This document shows, piece by piece, positions 1 to 7,631 of a stretch of 64,000 bases of DNA; within the stretch, counting starts at the first letter, position 1, and each line of letters starts with the position of its first letter. Below the pieces are notes generated by a model. That model searched no databases. It was given only the letters and a program-made list of their open reading frames with translations, and was not told where the DNA came from. Both the position numbers and the translations under genes were made by a program. This stretch comes from Streptomyces geranii (GTDB lineage Bacteria; Actinomycetota; Actinomycetes; Streptomycetales; Streptomycetaceae): NCBI RefSeq assembly GCF_002954775.1, contig NZ_PJME01000005.1, positions 62,001-126,000 on the forward strand, written 5' to 3'.

Positions 1-30
1 TCACCCGAGAGTCAATGACTTTTCAGGTGA
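1..30. repeat. Inverted repeat at left edge
   Basis: The first 30 bases carry outer arms TCACC and GGTGA (1-5, 26-30) and a central AGTCA-A-TGACT palindrome. It lies about 50 nt beyond the stop of the minus-strand threonine aldolase gene, so it may be part of a terminator. It could equally be the border of something outside the window. The rest of the gap to base 80 shows nothing. Confidence 0.3.
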
Positions 31-80
31 CCGCATATCTATGCATGCCTTCCGGTGCGCCCGCGTTCGCGCGCGTCCTC

Positions 81-1151
81 CTAACGCGCCATCTCCTCCT
101 TCAGCGCCGCCACGAACGCGTCCACGTCGTCCTCGGTCGTGTCGAAGGCGCACATCCAGCGGACGTCGCCCGCCGTCTCGTCCCAGAAGTAGAAGCGGAA
201 GCGCTTCTGCAGGCGTTCGCTCACGTCGTGCGGCAGGCGGGCGAAGACCGCGTTCGCCTGGACCGGGTGCAGGATCTCGACGCCGTGCACGGCTCGTACG
301 CCCTCCGCGAGGCGCTGGGCCATCGCGTTGGAGTGGCGGGCGTTGCGCAGCCAAAGGTCCTTGGCGAGCAGCGCCTCCAACTGCACCGAGACGAAGCGCA
401 TCTTGGAGGCGAGCTGCATGGACAGCTTGCGCAGGTGCTTCATGTGGCTGACCGCGTCCTGGTTGATCACCACGACCGCCTCACCGAAGATCGCGCCGTT
501 CTTCGTCCCGCCCAGCGACAGGATGTCGACCCCGACCGCGTTGGTGAACGTCCGCATCGGGACGTCGAGCGAGGCCGCCGCGTTCGCTATGCGGGAACCG
601 TCCAGGTGGACCTTCATGCCGTGCGCGTGGGCGTGGTCGCAGATCGCGCGGATCTCGTCCGGGGTGTAGAGGGTGCCCAGTTCCGTGCTCTGGGTGATGG
701 AGACGACCTGCGGCATCGCGCGGTGCTCGTCGTCCCAGCCGTACGCCTGCCGGTCGATCAGGTCGGGGGTCAGCTTGCCGTCCGGGGTGGGCACCGTGAG
801 GAGTTTGAGGCCGCCCATGCGTTCGGGGGCGCCGCCCTCGTCGACGTTGATGTGCGCGCTCTCGGCGCAGATCACGGCGCCCCAGCGGTCGGTGACCGCC
901 TGCAGCGCGACGACGTTGGCCCCGGTGCCGTTGAAGACGGGGAACGCCTCCGCGGTGGCCCCGAAGTGGCTGCGGACGATCCGCTGGAGGTTCTCCGTGT
1001 AGTCGTCCTCGCCGTACGCGACCTGGTGCCCGCCGTTGGCCAGGGCCAGGGCGGCGAGCACCTCGGGGTGGGCCCCCGCGTAGTTGTCGCTGGCGAAGCC
1101 TCGGTTCTCCGGGTCGTGGTGACGGCGTGCGTCGGTCTTCGGAGGGTTCAC
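81..1151 (-). CDS. Low-specificity L-threonine aldolase (PLP-dependent, beta-eliminating lyase family)
   Basis: The protein cleaves L-threonine or L-allo-threonine to glycine and acetaldehyde in the cytoplasm using PLP. The family fold is evident from the FASDNYAGAHPEV N-terminus, the HLDGSRIANAA segment, and the PLP-lysine motif LGGTKNGA with Lys at about residue 217. At 356 residues it has the usual family length. I chose the GTG at 1151 because it overlaps the stop of the upstream SDR gene as GTGA; an in-frame GTG at 1169 is also possible. It is the last gene of a three-gene overlapping operon with the SDR and DUF6421 genes, so the three are probably made together. Some family members are annotated as aromatic or beta-hydroxy amino-acid lyases, so the true substrate is inferred. 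Confidence 0.93.
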   Translation of the reverse strand: MNPPKTDARRHHDPENRGFASDNYAGAHPEVLAALALANGGHQVAYGEDDYTENLQRIVRSHFGATAEAFPVFNGTGANVVALQAVTDRWGAVICAESAHINVDEGGAPERMGGLKLLTVPTPDGKLTPDLIDRQAYGWDDEHRAMPQVVSITQSTELGTLYTPDEIRAICDHAHAHGMKVHLDGSRIANAAASLDVPMRTFTNAVGVDILSLGGTKNGAIFGEAVVVINQDAVSHMKHLRKLSMQLASKMRFVSVQLEALLAKDLWLRNARHSNAMAQRLAEGVRAVHGVEILHPVQANAVFARLPHDVSERLQKRFRFYFWDETAGDVRWMCAFDTTEDDVDAFVAALKEEMAR

Positions 1152-1948
1152 GGCTTCTCGGTGAGCCACAGACGTTTCCCGTTCACTTCATCGGCGGGCC
1201 GGTCCCAGACGCCGACGACGGCCTCGGCCAGCTCCTTGACGTCGGTGAAGCCCGCGAACTTCGCGTTGGGGCGCTCCGCGCGCATCGCGTCGTGCACCAA
1301 CGCCTTCACGACCAGGATCGCAGCCGCCGAAGTCGCTCCGTCGGCCCCCTCCGAGGTCCCGGCCTTGCGGAAGTAGTCGCCCATGGCGAGCGTCCACGCC
1401 TCGGCTGCGGCCTTGGCGGCGGAGTACGCGGCGTTGCCCGCCGTCGGGTTGCTCGCACCGGCGGCGCTGATCAGGACGTACCGGCCGCGTTCGCTGCGCT
1501 GGAGCGCCTCGTGGAAGGCGAGGGAGGTGTGCTGGACGGTGCGGATGAGCAGCAGTTCCAGCAGGTCCCAGTCGTCGAGGACGGTCTTGGTGAAGGTCTC
1601 GCTGCCGCGCCAGCCGCCGACGAGGTGGACCAGGCCGTCGATCCGCCCGAAGTCCTTCTCGATCCGCGTCGCCCAGTCCCGGGTCGACTGCAGATCCAGC
1701 AGGTCGACGGTGTCGCCGACGACGGTGGCGCCGCCGTGGGCGTAGCTGGCCGCGTCCACGGCCTCCGCGAGCCGCTCCGGGTCGTTGTCCGCGCCGACGA
1801 CGGTCGCGCCCGCCTCGGCGAGCCTGAGCAGCGCCGCCCGGCCGGCCGGTCCGCCGGCGCCCGCGACCGCGATCACCGCACCGCTGAGAGCCCCGTTCCC
1901 CATGACCATCGCCTCCTGAGCAGTGACTTCGGTGGTGCGGTCGCTCAT
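1148..1948 (-). CDS. Short-chain dehydrogenase/reductase (SDR)
   Basis: This is a 266-residue cytoplasmic NAD(P)-dependent oxidoreductase. The dinucleotide-binding glycine motif GAGGPAG lies at residues 30-36 and an acidic VGADND follows beta-2, hinting at NAD preference. The catalytic triad is visible as Ser161, Tyr175 and Lys179 in the YSAAK signature. The gene overlaps the DUF6421 stop as ATGA and the next gene start as GTGA, which implies translational coupling along the operon. The substrate cannot be read from sequence. A second in-frame Met at residue 14-16 is an alternative start. Confidence 0.9.
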   Translation of the reverse strand: MSDRTTEVTAQEAMVMGNGALSGAVIAVAGAGGPAGRAALLRLAEAGATVVGADNDPERLAEAVDAASYAHGGATVVGDTVDLLDLQSTRDWATRIEKDFGRIDGLVHLVGGWRGSETFTKTVLDDWDLLELLLIRTVQHTSLAFHEALQRSERGRYVLISAAGASNPTAGNAAYSAAKAAAEAWTLAMGDYFRKAGTSEGADGATSAAAILVVKALVHDAMRAERPNAKFAGFTDVKELAEAVVGVWDRPADEVNGKRLWLTEKP

Positions 1949-3342
1949 GCGGCGACCCGCTCGGCGCTCTCCGCGACGATCCCCTTGGTGGAGGCGATCA
2001 CGTTCTTCAGCTTCTTGGAGAGGGCCTCATAGAACATGCTCAGCGGAAACTCGTCCGGAAGCACGTCGTCGACGAGTTTGCGGGGCGGCTGGTCCAGGTC
2101 CAGGGCGTCGGGACCCTTGGCCCAGCGGGAGCCCGGGTGCGGGGCGAGATAGGTGGAGACCAGCTCGTACGCCTTGAACCAGTGGACCAGCTTGGGGCGG
2201 TCGATGCCCTCGCGGTAGAGGGTCTCGATCTCGGCGCAGAGCTGGTTGGTGACCTGCGGGGCGCGCCGCCAGTCGATGTGCAGTTTGTTGTCGGTCCAGC
2301 GGACCACGCCGTGCTTGTGGAGGTAGGCGAAGAGGAGCTGGCCGCCGAGGCCGTCGTAGTTGCGGACGCGCTCGCCGGTGACCGGGAAGCGGAACATCCG
2401 GTCGAAGAGCACGGCGAACTGCACGTCACGGGCCTGCGGGACGCCCTCGGCCTCCAGCTTCACGGCCTCCTTGAAGGCGGTGAGGTCGCAGCGCAGCTCC
2501 TCCAGGCCGTACATCCAGAACGGCTGGCGCTGCTTGATCATGAAGGGGTCGAAGGGCAGGTCGCCGTGGCTGTGGGTGCGGTCGTGGACCATGTCCCACA
2601 GGACGAAGGCCTCCTCGCAGCGCTTCTGGTCGTGGACCATCGCGGCGACGTCGACGGGCAGTTCGAGGCCGAGGATGTCGACGGCGGCGTCGGTGACCCG
2701 GCGGAAGCGGGCCGCCTCGCGGTCGCAGAAGATCCCGCCCCAGGTGAATCGTTCCGGCGCCTCGCGCACGGCGATCGTCTCCGGGAAGAGGACGGCGGAG
2801 TTGGTGTCGTACCCGGCCGTGAAGTCCTCGAAGGTGATGCCGCAGAAGAGCGGGTTGTCGTAGCGGGTGCGCTCCAGCTCGGCCAGCCAGTCGGGCCAGA
2901 CCATGCGCAGGACGACCGCTTCGAGGTTGCGGTCGGGGTTGCCGTTCTGCGTGTACATCGGGAAGACGACCAGGTGCTGGAGGCCGTCCGCGCGGCTCGC
3001 GGCGGGCTGGAAGGCCAGCAGCGAGTCGAGGAAGTCCGGCACCCGGAAACCGCTGTCCGACCAGCGGCGCAGATCCTTGGCCAGGGCCTGGTGGTAGTCG
3101 GTGTCGTGCGGCAGCAGCGGGGACAGTTCCGCGACGGCGTCCACGATCCGGCGGACCGCGAGATCGACGTCCGCGTGGTCCGGGGCGTCCTCCCGGTCGA
3201 AGTCGATCGATCCGTCCTTGGCCTGCCATGGCCGGATCTGCTCCACGGCATCCTTGAGCACGGGCCATGCCGGGTGCTCCACCACCCTGCCGAGCGGAAG
3301 AACCCGCTCGTCCACAACCGCCTGCACAAGAATTTCCGTCAT
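1945..3342 (-). CDS. DUF6421 family protein
   Basis: This 465-residue soluble protein has no signal peptide or membrane segments and matches the actinobacterial family I know as DUF6421, whose function is unknown. It is rich in conserved aromatic and acidic residues, and features such as HDRTHSHGDLPFDPF with clustered His and Asp could bind metal, although that is inference. The ATG at 3342 follows a GGGAGG Shine-Dalgarno sequence at good spacing. It heads the operon with the SDR and threonine aldolase genes. The conserved link suggests a shared amino-acid-related role, but no reaction can be named. Confidence 0.88.
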   Translation of the reverse strand: MTEILVQAVVDERVLPLGRVVEHPAWPVLKDAVEQIRPWQAKDGSIDFDREDAPDHADVDLAVRRIVDAVAELSPLLPHDTDYHQALAKDLRRWSDSGFRVPDFLDSLLAFQPAASRADGLQHLVVFPMYTQNGNPDRNLEAVVLRMVWPDWLAELERTRYDNPLFCGITFEDFTAGYDTNSAVLFPETIAVREAPERFTWGGIFCDREAARFRRVTDAAVDILGLELPVDVAAMVHDQKRCEEAFVLWDMVHDRTHSHGDLPFDPFMIKQRQPFWMYGLEELRCDLTAFKEAVKLEAEGVPQARDVQFAVLFDRMFRFPVTGERVRNYDGLGGQLLFAYLHKHGVVRWTDNKLHIDWRRAPQVTNQLCAEIETLYREGIDRPKLVHWFKAYELVSTYLAPHPGSRWAKGPDALDLDQPPRKLVDDVLPDEFPLSMFYEALSKKLKNVIASTKGIVAESAERVAA

Positions 3343-3377
3343 GTCCCATCCTCCCCGGGAGAACCTCGCGTAAGAAC

Positions 3378-3407
3378 ACCGTATGCGCACGAGCTTCCCG
3401 AACACAA
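3378..3407 (-). promoter_or_regulatory. Putative sigma-70-type promoter of the DUF6421 operon
   Basis: Read on the minus strand, TTGTGT and TACGGT are separated by 18 nt, which would start transcription about 30 nt upstream of the ATG at 3342. The -35 match is weak, so this is a candidate only. Confidence 0.3.
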
Positions 3408-3634
3408 CACGAGACAGGAGAGATTATCCTGCGCACCCCCATGGTCACCGGATTTTTTCCTGCCGGAAACCCGACAGGCGGCTACTTCCACTACCCGACG
3501 GTGGCCGGTCCACACCCCTGACCCAGCCATCACATCCGGCCGGCGGTTCCGGCGCGCCCGTACGGGTTCAATGCGGGGCCCGGCGGTTAGGCTGCGGCGG
3601 CAGCCGAGCCGCCGTCGACGGAAGCGAGTTGACC

Positions 3635-4318
3635 TTGAACTTCCTGACCATCGGGCACCGCGGAATCATGGGCGTCGAGCCCGAGAACACCCTTCGTTCG
3701 TTCGTCGCCGCCGAGCAGGCGGGCCTCGACATGATCGAACTCGATCTGCGCCTCAGCAGCGACGGCGCCCTCGTCGTCATGCACGACGCGGAAGTGGACC
3801 GCACGACGGACGGCACGGGGACCGTCGCCGACAAGTCCCTCGCCGAGCTGCGCGCCCTGGACGCGGGCCGCGACGAACGCGTACCGGTGTTCGAGGAGGT
3901 GCTGGACGCGGTCGGCGCACCGCTCCAGGCCGAGATCAAGGACACGGCGGCGGCCCGGGCGCTGGCCGAGGTGCTGGAACGCCGGCGACTGACGGACCGG
4001 GTCGAGGTGTCCTCCTTCCACGAGGAGGCGCTCGCCGAGATCACCCGCCTGGTGCCCGGCGTACGGACAGCCCTCATCGCCAGCCGCTACGGCACCGACG
4101 TCGTGGACCGCGCCACCCGCACCGGCGCCGCGACCGTCTGCCTGAACATCCGCCGCCTCACCCTGGAGATCGTCGAGCGGGCGAGGAAGGCGGACCTGCG
4201 GATCATCGGCTGGGTGGTGAACACCCAGGACCAGCTGCGGCTCGTACGGGCCCTGGAGCTGGACGGCGCGACGACCGACTACCCGCAGATCAAACGCACG
4301 GGCCGGTTCACGGCGTAG
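3635..4318 (+). CDS. Glycerophosphodiester phosphodiesterase family protein
   Basis: This 227-residue TIM-barrel enzyme would hydrolyse glycerophosphodiesters to glycerol-3-phosphate and an alcohol. Family motifs are clear: GHRG then PENTLRSF near the N-terminus, the EMDLRLS-like segment (here IELDLRLSSDG) followed by VVMHD, and EIKD in the middle. No signal peptide is seen, so it is probably cytoplasmic. I chose the TTG at 3635, which gives a start of M-NFLTIGHRG and lies about 10 nt after GGAAG; a TTG two codons earlier is possible. A TAGGCT -10-like hexamer lies near 3586. The gene converges on the GNAT gene with only 3 nt between stops. Confidence 0.9.
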   Translation: MNFLTIGHRGIMGVEPENTLRSFVAAEQAGLDMIELDLRLSSDGALVVMHDAEVDRTTDGTGTVADKSLAELRALDAGRDERVPVFEEVLDAVGAPLQAEIKDTAAARALAEVLERRRLTDRVEVSSFHEEALAEITRLVPGVRTALIASRYGTDVVDRATRTGAATVCLNIRRLTLEIVERARKADLRIIGWVVNTQDQLRLVRALELDGATTDYPQIKRTGRFTA

Positions 4319-4321
4319 CGG

Positions 4322-4861
4322 TCACGCCAGTTCCTTGACCAGCAGCTCGAACTGCAGATCGTCGCGCTGCGGAATGCCGAAGCGCTCGTCGCCGTACGGG
4401 AAGGGGGTCATCTTTCCCGTACGGCGGTAGCCGCGCCGCTCGTACCAGGCGATCAGGTCGTCCCGTACGGAGATCACCGTCATGTGCATCTCACGGGCAC
4501 CCCACGCCTCGCGCGCCGACCGCTCGGCCTCGGCGATGATCACCTTGCCGAGGCCCGCGCCCTGGAGGGCCGGGCTGACCGCGAACATGCCGAAGTAGGC
4601 GTGGTCGCCCCGGTGTTCGAGCTGGCAGCAGGCGACGACCCGGCCGTCCTGTTCGACGGCCAGCAGCCGGCTGTCGGCCGCCTTGATGACACCGAGCACG
4701 ATCTGCGGATCACTCCGCTGCCCTTCGAGGATGTCCGCCTCAGTGGTCCAGCCGGCCCGGCTGGCGTCGCCCCGGTACGCCGACTCGATGAGCGCGACCA
4801 AGGCGTCGACGTCGGCCTCGGTGGCGTCACGGAAGGTCGGTCCGGTGGCTGTGGTGTCCAT
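4322..4861 (-). CDS. GNAT family N-acetyltransferase
   Basis: This 179-residue protein has one complete GNAT domain. FRDATEADVDALVALIESAYRGD forms the first strand and helix, and the acetyl-CoA pyrophosphate-binding motif is the segment FAVSPALQGAGLGKVI (Q/RxxGxG/A type). It ends with the IAWYERRGYRRTGK motif typical of the C-terminal arm. The acceptor substrate is unknown. The ATG at 4861 gives the usual N-terminus, with a GGAG about 11 nt upstream. The promoter-side sequence (4865-4960) has a short GTTGCTGGTGCGC-like direct duplication without obvious function. Confidence 0.9.
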   Translation of the reverse strand: MDTTATGPTFRDATEADVDALVALIESAYRGDASRAGWTTEADILEGQRSDPQIVLGVIKAADSRLLAVEQDGRVVACCQLEHRGDHAYFGMFAVSPALQGAGLGKVIIAEAERSAREAWGAREMHMTVISVRDDLIAWYERRGYRRTGKMTPFPYGDERFGIPQRDDLQFELLVKELA

Positions 4862-4994
4862 GACGGTGGTGCTCCGTTTTCTAGGAGTGCGCGTGTTCGT
4901 GATGCGTGTGTTTCCGCTGGGGTGTTGCTGGTGCGCGTGTTGCTGGTGCGCGGCGCGGGCACGGATGAGCGTAACGCCGACACCGGACAGCCCA

Positions 4995-5000
4995 TAGGCT
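4995..5000 (+). promoter_or_regulatory. Putative -10 element for leaderless VOC mRNA
   Basis: TAGGCT ends 8 nt before the ATG at 5009, and no Shine-Dalgarno sequence precedes that ATG, so transcription probably starts at or next to the start codon. Confidence 0.4.
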
Positions 5001-5008
5001 CCGGTTGC

Positions 5009-5401
5009 ATGGTTCATGTACTGAGCGGCAGGGTCCTGATCCGTCCCCTCGACCCGGAGCGGTCCCGGATCTTCTACGGCGAACGGCTCGGCCTCGCCGT
5101 CCACCGCGAGTTCGGGACGGGACCGGATCGGGGCACGGTCTACTTCCTCGGCGGCGGGTTCCTGGAGCTGTCGGGACGGGCCGAGGAGCCGCCGTCGCCG
5201 TCCGTACGGCTGTGGCTCCAGGTGGCGGATGTGACTGCCGCGCACGAGGAGATGGTGTCGCGGGGAGTCGAGATCGTCCGGCCGCCGGTGAAGGAGGCGT
5301 GGGGGCTGGTGGAGATGTGGATCGCCGATCCGGACGGTACGCGGATCGTGCTGGTGGAGGTACCGGCGGACCATCCGCTGCGGTACCGGCCCGGTATCTG
5401 A
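5009..5401 (+). CDS. VOC (glyoxalase/dioxygenase-fold) family protein
   Basis: This is a single-domain 130-residue VOC protein. It shows the paired beta-alpha-beta-beta-beta pattern: LIRPLDPERSRIFYGERLGL in the first half and WIADPDGTRIVLVE in the second. A glutamate in the final strand and an early residue could chelate metal, but there is no clear His ligand in the first strand. The activity (lyase, dioxygenase or antibiotic-binding) cannot be assigned. No ribosome binding site precedes the ATG, whereas a TAGGCT hexamer sits 8 nt upstream, which favours a leaderless transcript. Confidence 0.85.
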   Translation: MVHVLSGRVLIRPLDPERSRIFYGERLGLAVHREFGTGPDRGTVYFLGGGFLELSGRAEEPPSPSVRLWLQVADVTAAHEEMVSRGVEIVRPPVKEAWGLVEMWIADPDGTRIVLVEVPADHPLRYRPGI

Positions 5402-5520
5402 GGCCTCCGGGGGGCGCACTGGGGTGCGGTGCCGGAGTGCCGGGACTAGCGTGCTGCGTGGAGAACAGGCAGTGGACCGCACACGCCCTCAGGACACGCC
5501 CCGCGGAAGGCCGTGACGCC

Positions 5521-6285
5521 ATGAAGTTCGACAAGCCCGTGACCGGCGGACCCTGCTGGGTCGAGTTGGGCACCACCGACCTGGAGGCGACCCAGCGCTT
5601 CTACGCGGACCTCTTCGGCTGGCGGCCGGAGACGGACACGCGCGAGGAGATGGGCGGCTACACGATCGCCCACCTCGGGGACGCCCCGGTCGCCGCGTTC
5701 GTGCCGCTGGGCGAGGAGAAGGGGCCCGTCTCCTGGTACGTGACCTTCGCCGTGGCGGACGTGGACGCGACCCTGGCGAAGCTGCGGGCGGCGGGCGGTT
5801 CGGTGGCCATGGAGTCCGGGGACGTGCCGGGGATGGGGCGGTTCGCGTCGGCCGCCGATCCCGACGGCGCGGCTTTCCAGCTGTGGCAGGACAAGGGCTT
5901 CGCGGGTGCGGGCCTGTTGAACGCCCCCGGCACGCTCGGCTGGGTGGAACTGGCGGCACGAGACACCGAGCAGGCGCAGGCCTTCTACACCGGGGTACTC
6001 GGCTGGTCGGTCACGTCGACCCCCCAGTACACGCACTTCGGCGTCGAGGGCGCCGAGTTCGGCGGAATGCTCGCGATGAGCGACATGTACCCGCCCGGGA
6101 CACCCTCGCACTGGCTCCCGTACTTCGCGGTCGAGGACGTGGACACCTCGGCGGACACGGCCACCCGAGCGGGGGCCACGATCGCGATGGAGCCCACGAG
6201 CATCCCGAACGGCCCGCGCATCGCGGTGCTTCGGGATCCGGGCGGCGCGGCGTTCGGCATCCACCGGGAAGCTACGGAGGGCTGA
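5521..6285 (+). CDS. Tandem two-domain VOC family protein
   Basis: The 254-residue protein has two VOC halves, about residues 9-120 and 135-250. Each begins with a WVEL strand (CWVELGTTDLEATQRFYADLFGW and GWVELAARDTEQAQAFYTGVLGW) and each ends with a DPxGAAF strand. This architecture is common in Streptomyces and resembles the mycobacterial Cfp30B/27-kDa-antigen type. The ligand is unknown and it is often misannotated as a hydroxylase. The ATG at 5521 follows GGAAGG at good spacing. It follows another VOC gene in the same direction with a 119-nt gap. Confidence 0.9.
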   Translation: MKFDKPVTGGPCWVELGTTDLEATQRFYADLFGWRPETDTREEMGGYTIAHLGDAPVAAFVPLGEEKGPVSWYVTFAVADVDATLAKLRAAGGSVAMESGDVPGMGRFASAADPDGAAFQLWQDKGFAGAGLLNAPGTLGWVELAARDTEQAQAFYTGVLGWSVTSTPQYTHFGVEGAEFGGMLAMSDMYPPGTPSHWLPYFAVEDVDTSADTATRAGATIAMEPTSIPNGPRIAVLRDPGGAAFGIHREATEG

Positions 6286-6770
6286 TACGGGCCCACCGCG
6301 CGCGGGAGCGGTGTCCGGGCCAGGTGCGCGAGCGGCATCCCGGCCGGAGTGCGGTGTCCGAGTCGGCGTCCACGGTCACCTTCGGGAGCCGGAACACCCC
6401 GCTCGGGTTGCCGACCCTCCGGGGGGGCAGGATGCCGGAGCCCCGCGCAAGAGGACGCGCGTGTACGACCCTGTCGTGGCCGAGGTCGCCGCACGCGGGG
6501 TGACCGTCCACCGCGGGTGGTGTCCGGGCAACCGGCGGCCACTTCACCGGGAGTCGGCGGAGAGCTGAACCGGCACCGCCGCGCGCGGACTCACGCGCCC
6601 AGTACGACAGTGATGTCCGGGCCTCCACCCGAGGCGATCGCTCCCGCGTACGGGGGGGGAGGCGGCCCGCCGACAGGCACCCCAGCGGGAGCCGACCGCG
6701 GGCTGAACCGGCCCAGCCGCGCGCGGACTCAGGCACCCGGCGCGGGACCAATGTTCGGGCCCCGCACACG
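6282..6770. repeat. Degenerate direct repeats in gene-free 609-nt gap
   Basis: No gene is convincing between 6286 and 6894. Instead there are at least three imperfect copies of a roughly 45-60 nt block starting near 6282, 6564 and 6702. They share GCTGAACCGGC, CCGCGCGCGGACTCA and a downstream GTCCGGGCC-like stretch. Minus-strand translations of the last two copies look alike only because of the repeat. The origin is unknown; a decayed duplicated element is possible. Confidence 0.5.
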
Positions 6771-6894
6771 GGGTGGCTGTCTCCCCCAGCTGGTGATCAG
6801 CCTCCGGAACGCCAACTCCCCGGCAGTCGGCCAAGGGCCGCCCCGCACGGACCGCGTCCGGACCACCCTGCAGCCACTCCCCGGCAGCCGTCGA

Positions 6895-7485
6895 TCAGAA
6901 CCGCAACGCCCCCAGCCGCCCCTCCAACCTACCGAGCAACTCCCCCAGCAGTCCCGCCAGTTCGCGCTGTCCGGTGCCGTCGAGGCCGGACAGTACCGCC
7001 GTCTCGTACGTGAGCTGCTCGGGCAGGACTCCGTCGACCAGGTCTCGGCCGGCTTCCGTCAGGCGGACGTGGGCCACTCTGCGGTCCCGGGTGTCGCCTC
7101 GCCGTTCGACCAGGCCCCGTTCGGTCAGCTGCTTGAGTCGCTTGGTGACGGCCGCCCCGGAGGAGAAGGTCTCGCGGGTGAGTTCGCTCGGGGTCAGTTC
7201 GTGGCCGGTACGCCGGAGCGCGCCCAGCAGGTCGAACTCGGGGCGGGTGAGCCCGACCCGGCGCAGCGGGGCGTCCTCGGCCTGCTGGAGGAGGGCGGCG
7301 CAGCGGTTGATCCGGCCGATGATCTCCATGGGCCCGGTGTCGAGGCCGGGGTGGACGGCCTGCCACTGCCGGACGACTCCTGCCACGGTGTCGTCCGCCG
7401 GACCGAGGAAGGCGCGCGACCCGGTGACTGTCCCCTCGGCCGCCGCGCCCGCCCCGGGCGCCGTGCCCCCGTTCACTGCCGTCAT
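6895..7485 (-). CDS. MarR family transcriptional regulator
   Basis: The 196-residue protein has a 40-residue disordered Ala/Gly-rich N-terminus and then a winged helix-turn-helix. The recognition region is LTPSELTRETFSSGAAVTKRLKQLTERGLVERR, and the wing DTRDRRVAHVRLTEAGRDLV carries the MarR DxRxxxxxLT signature. It would act as a dimeric, ligand-released repressor. It lies 146 nt downstream of an FUSC exporter gene on the same strand. The palindrome in front of that exporter is the obvious candidate operator, though autoregulation from the 146-nt gap is also possible. GGAGG precedes the ATG at 7485. Confidence 0.92.
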   Translation of the reverse strand: MTAVNGGTAPGAGAAAEGTVTGSRAFLGPADDTVAGVVRQWQAVHPGLDTGPMEIIGRINRCAALLQQAEDAPLRRVGLTRPEFDLLGALRRTGHELTPSELTRETFSSGAAVTKRLKQLTERGLVERRGDTRDRRVAHVRLTEAGRDLVDGVLPEQLTYETAVLSGLDGTGQRELAGLLGELLGRLEGRLGALRF

Positions 7486-7631
7486 GGCCGTACGTCCTCC
7501 GTCGCCCTGTCATCCGTTCAGCTGTCCGTACGGCGGCAGCAGCCGCCCAGCGTCTGTCGTCGCATTCCCGTTCGGCCGCCCCGGAGGGCGGGCCCGGCGG
7601 CTTCAGGCAGGCGGGAACTTGCCGACAGACC

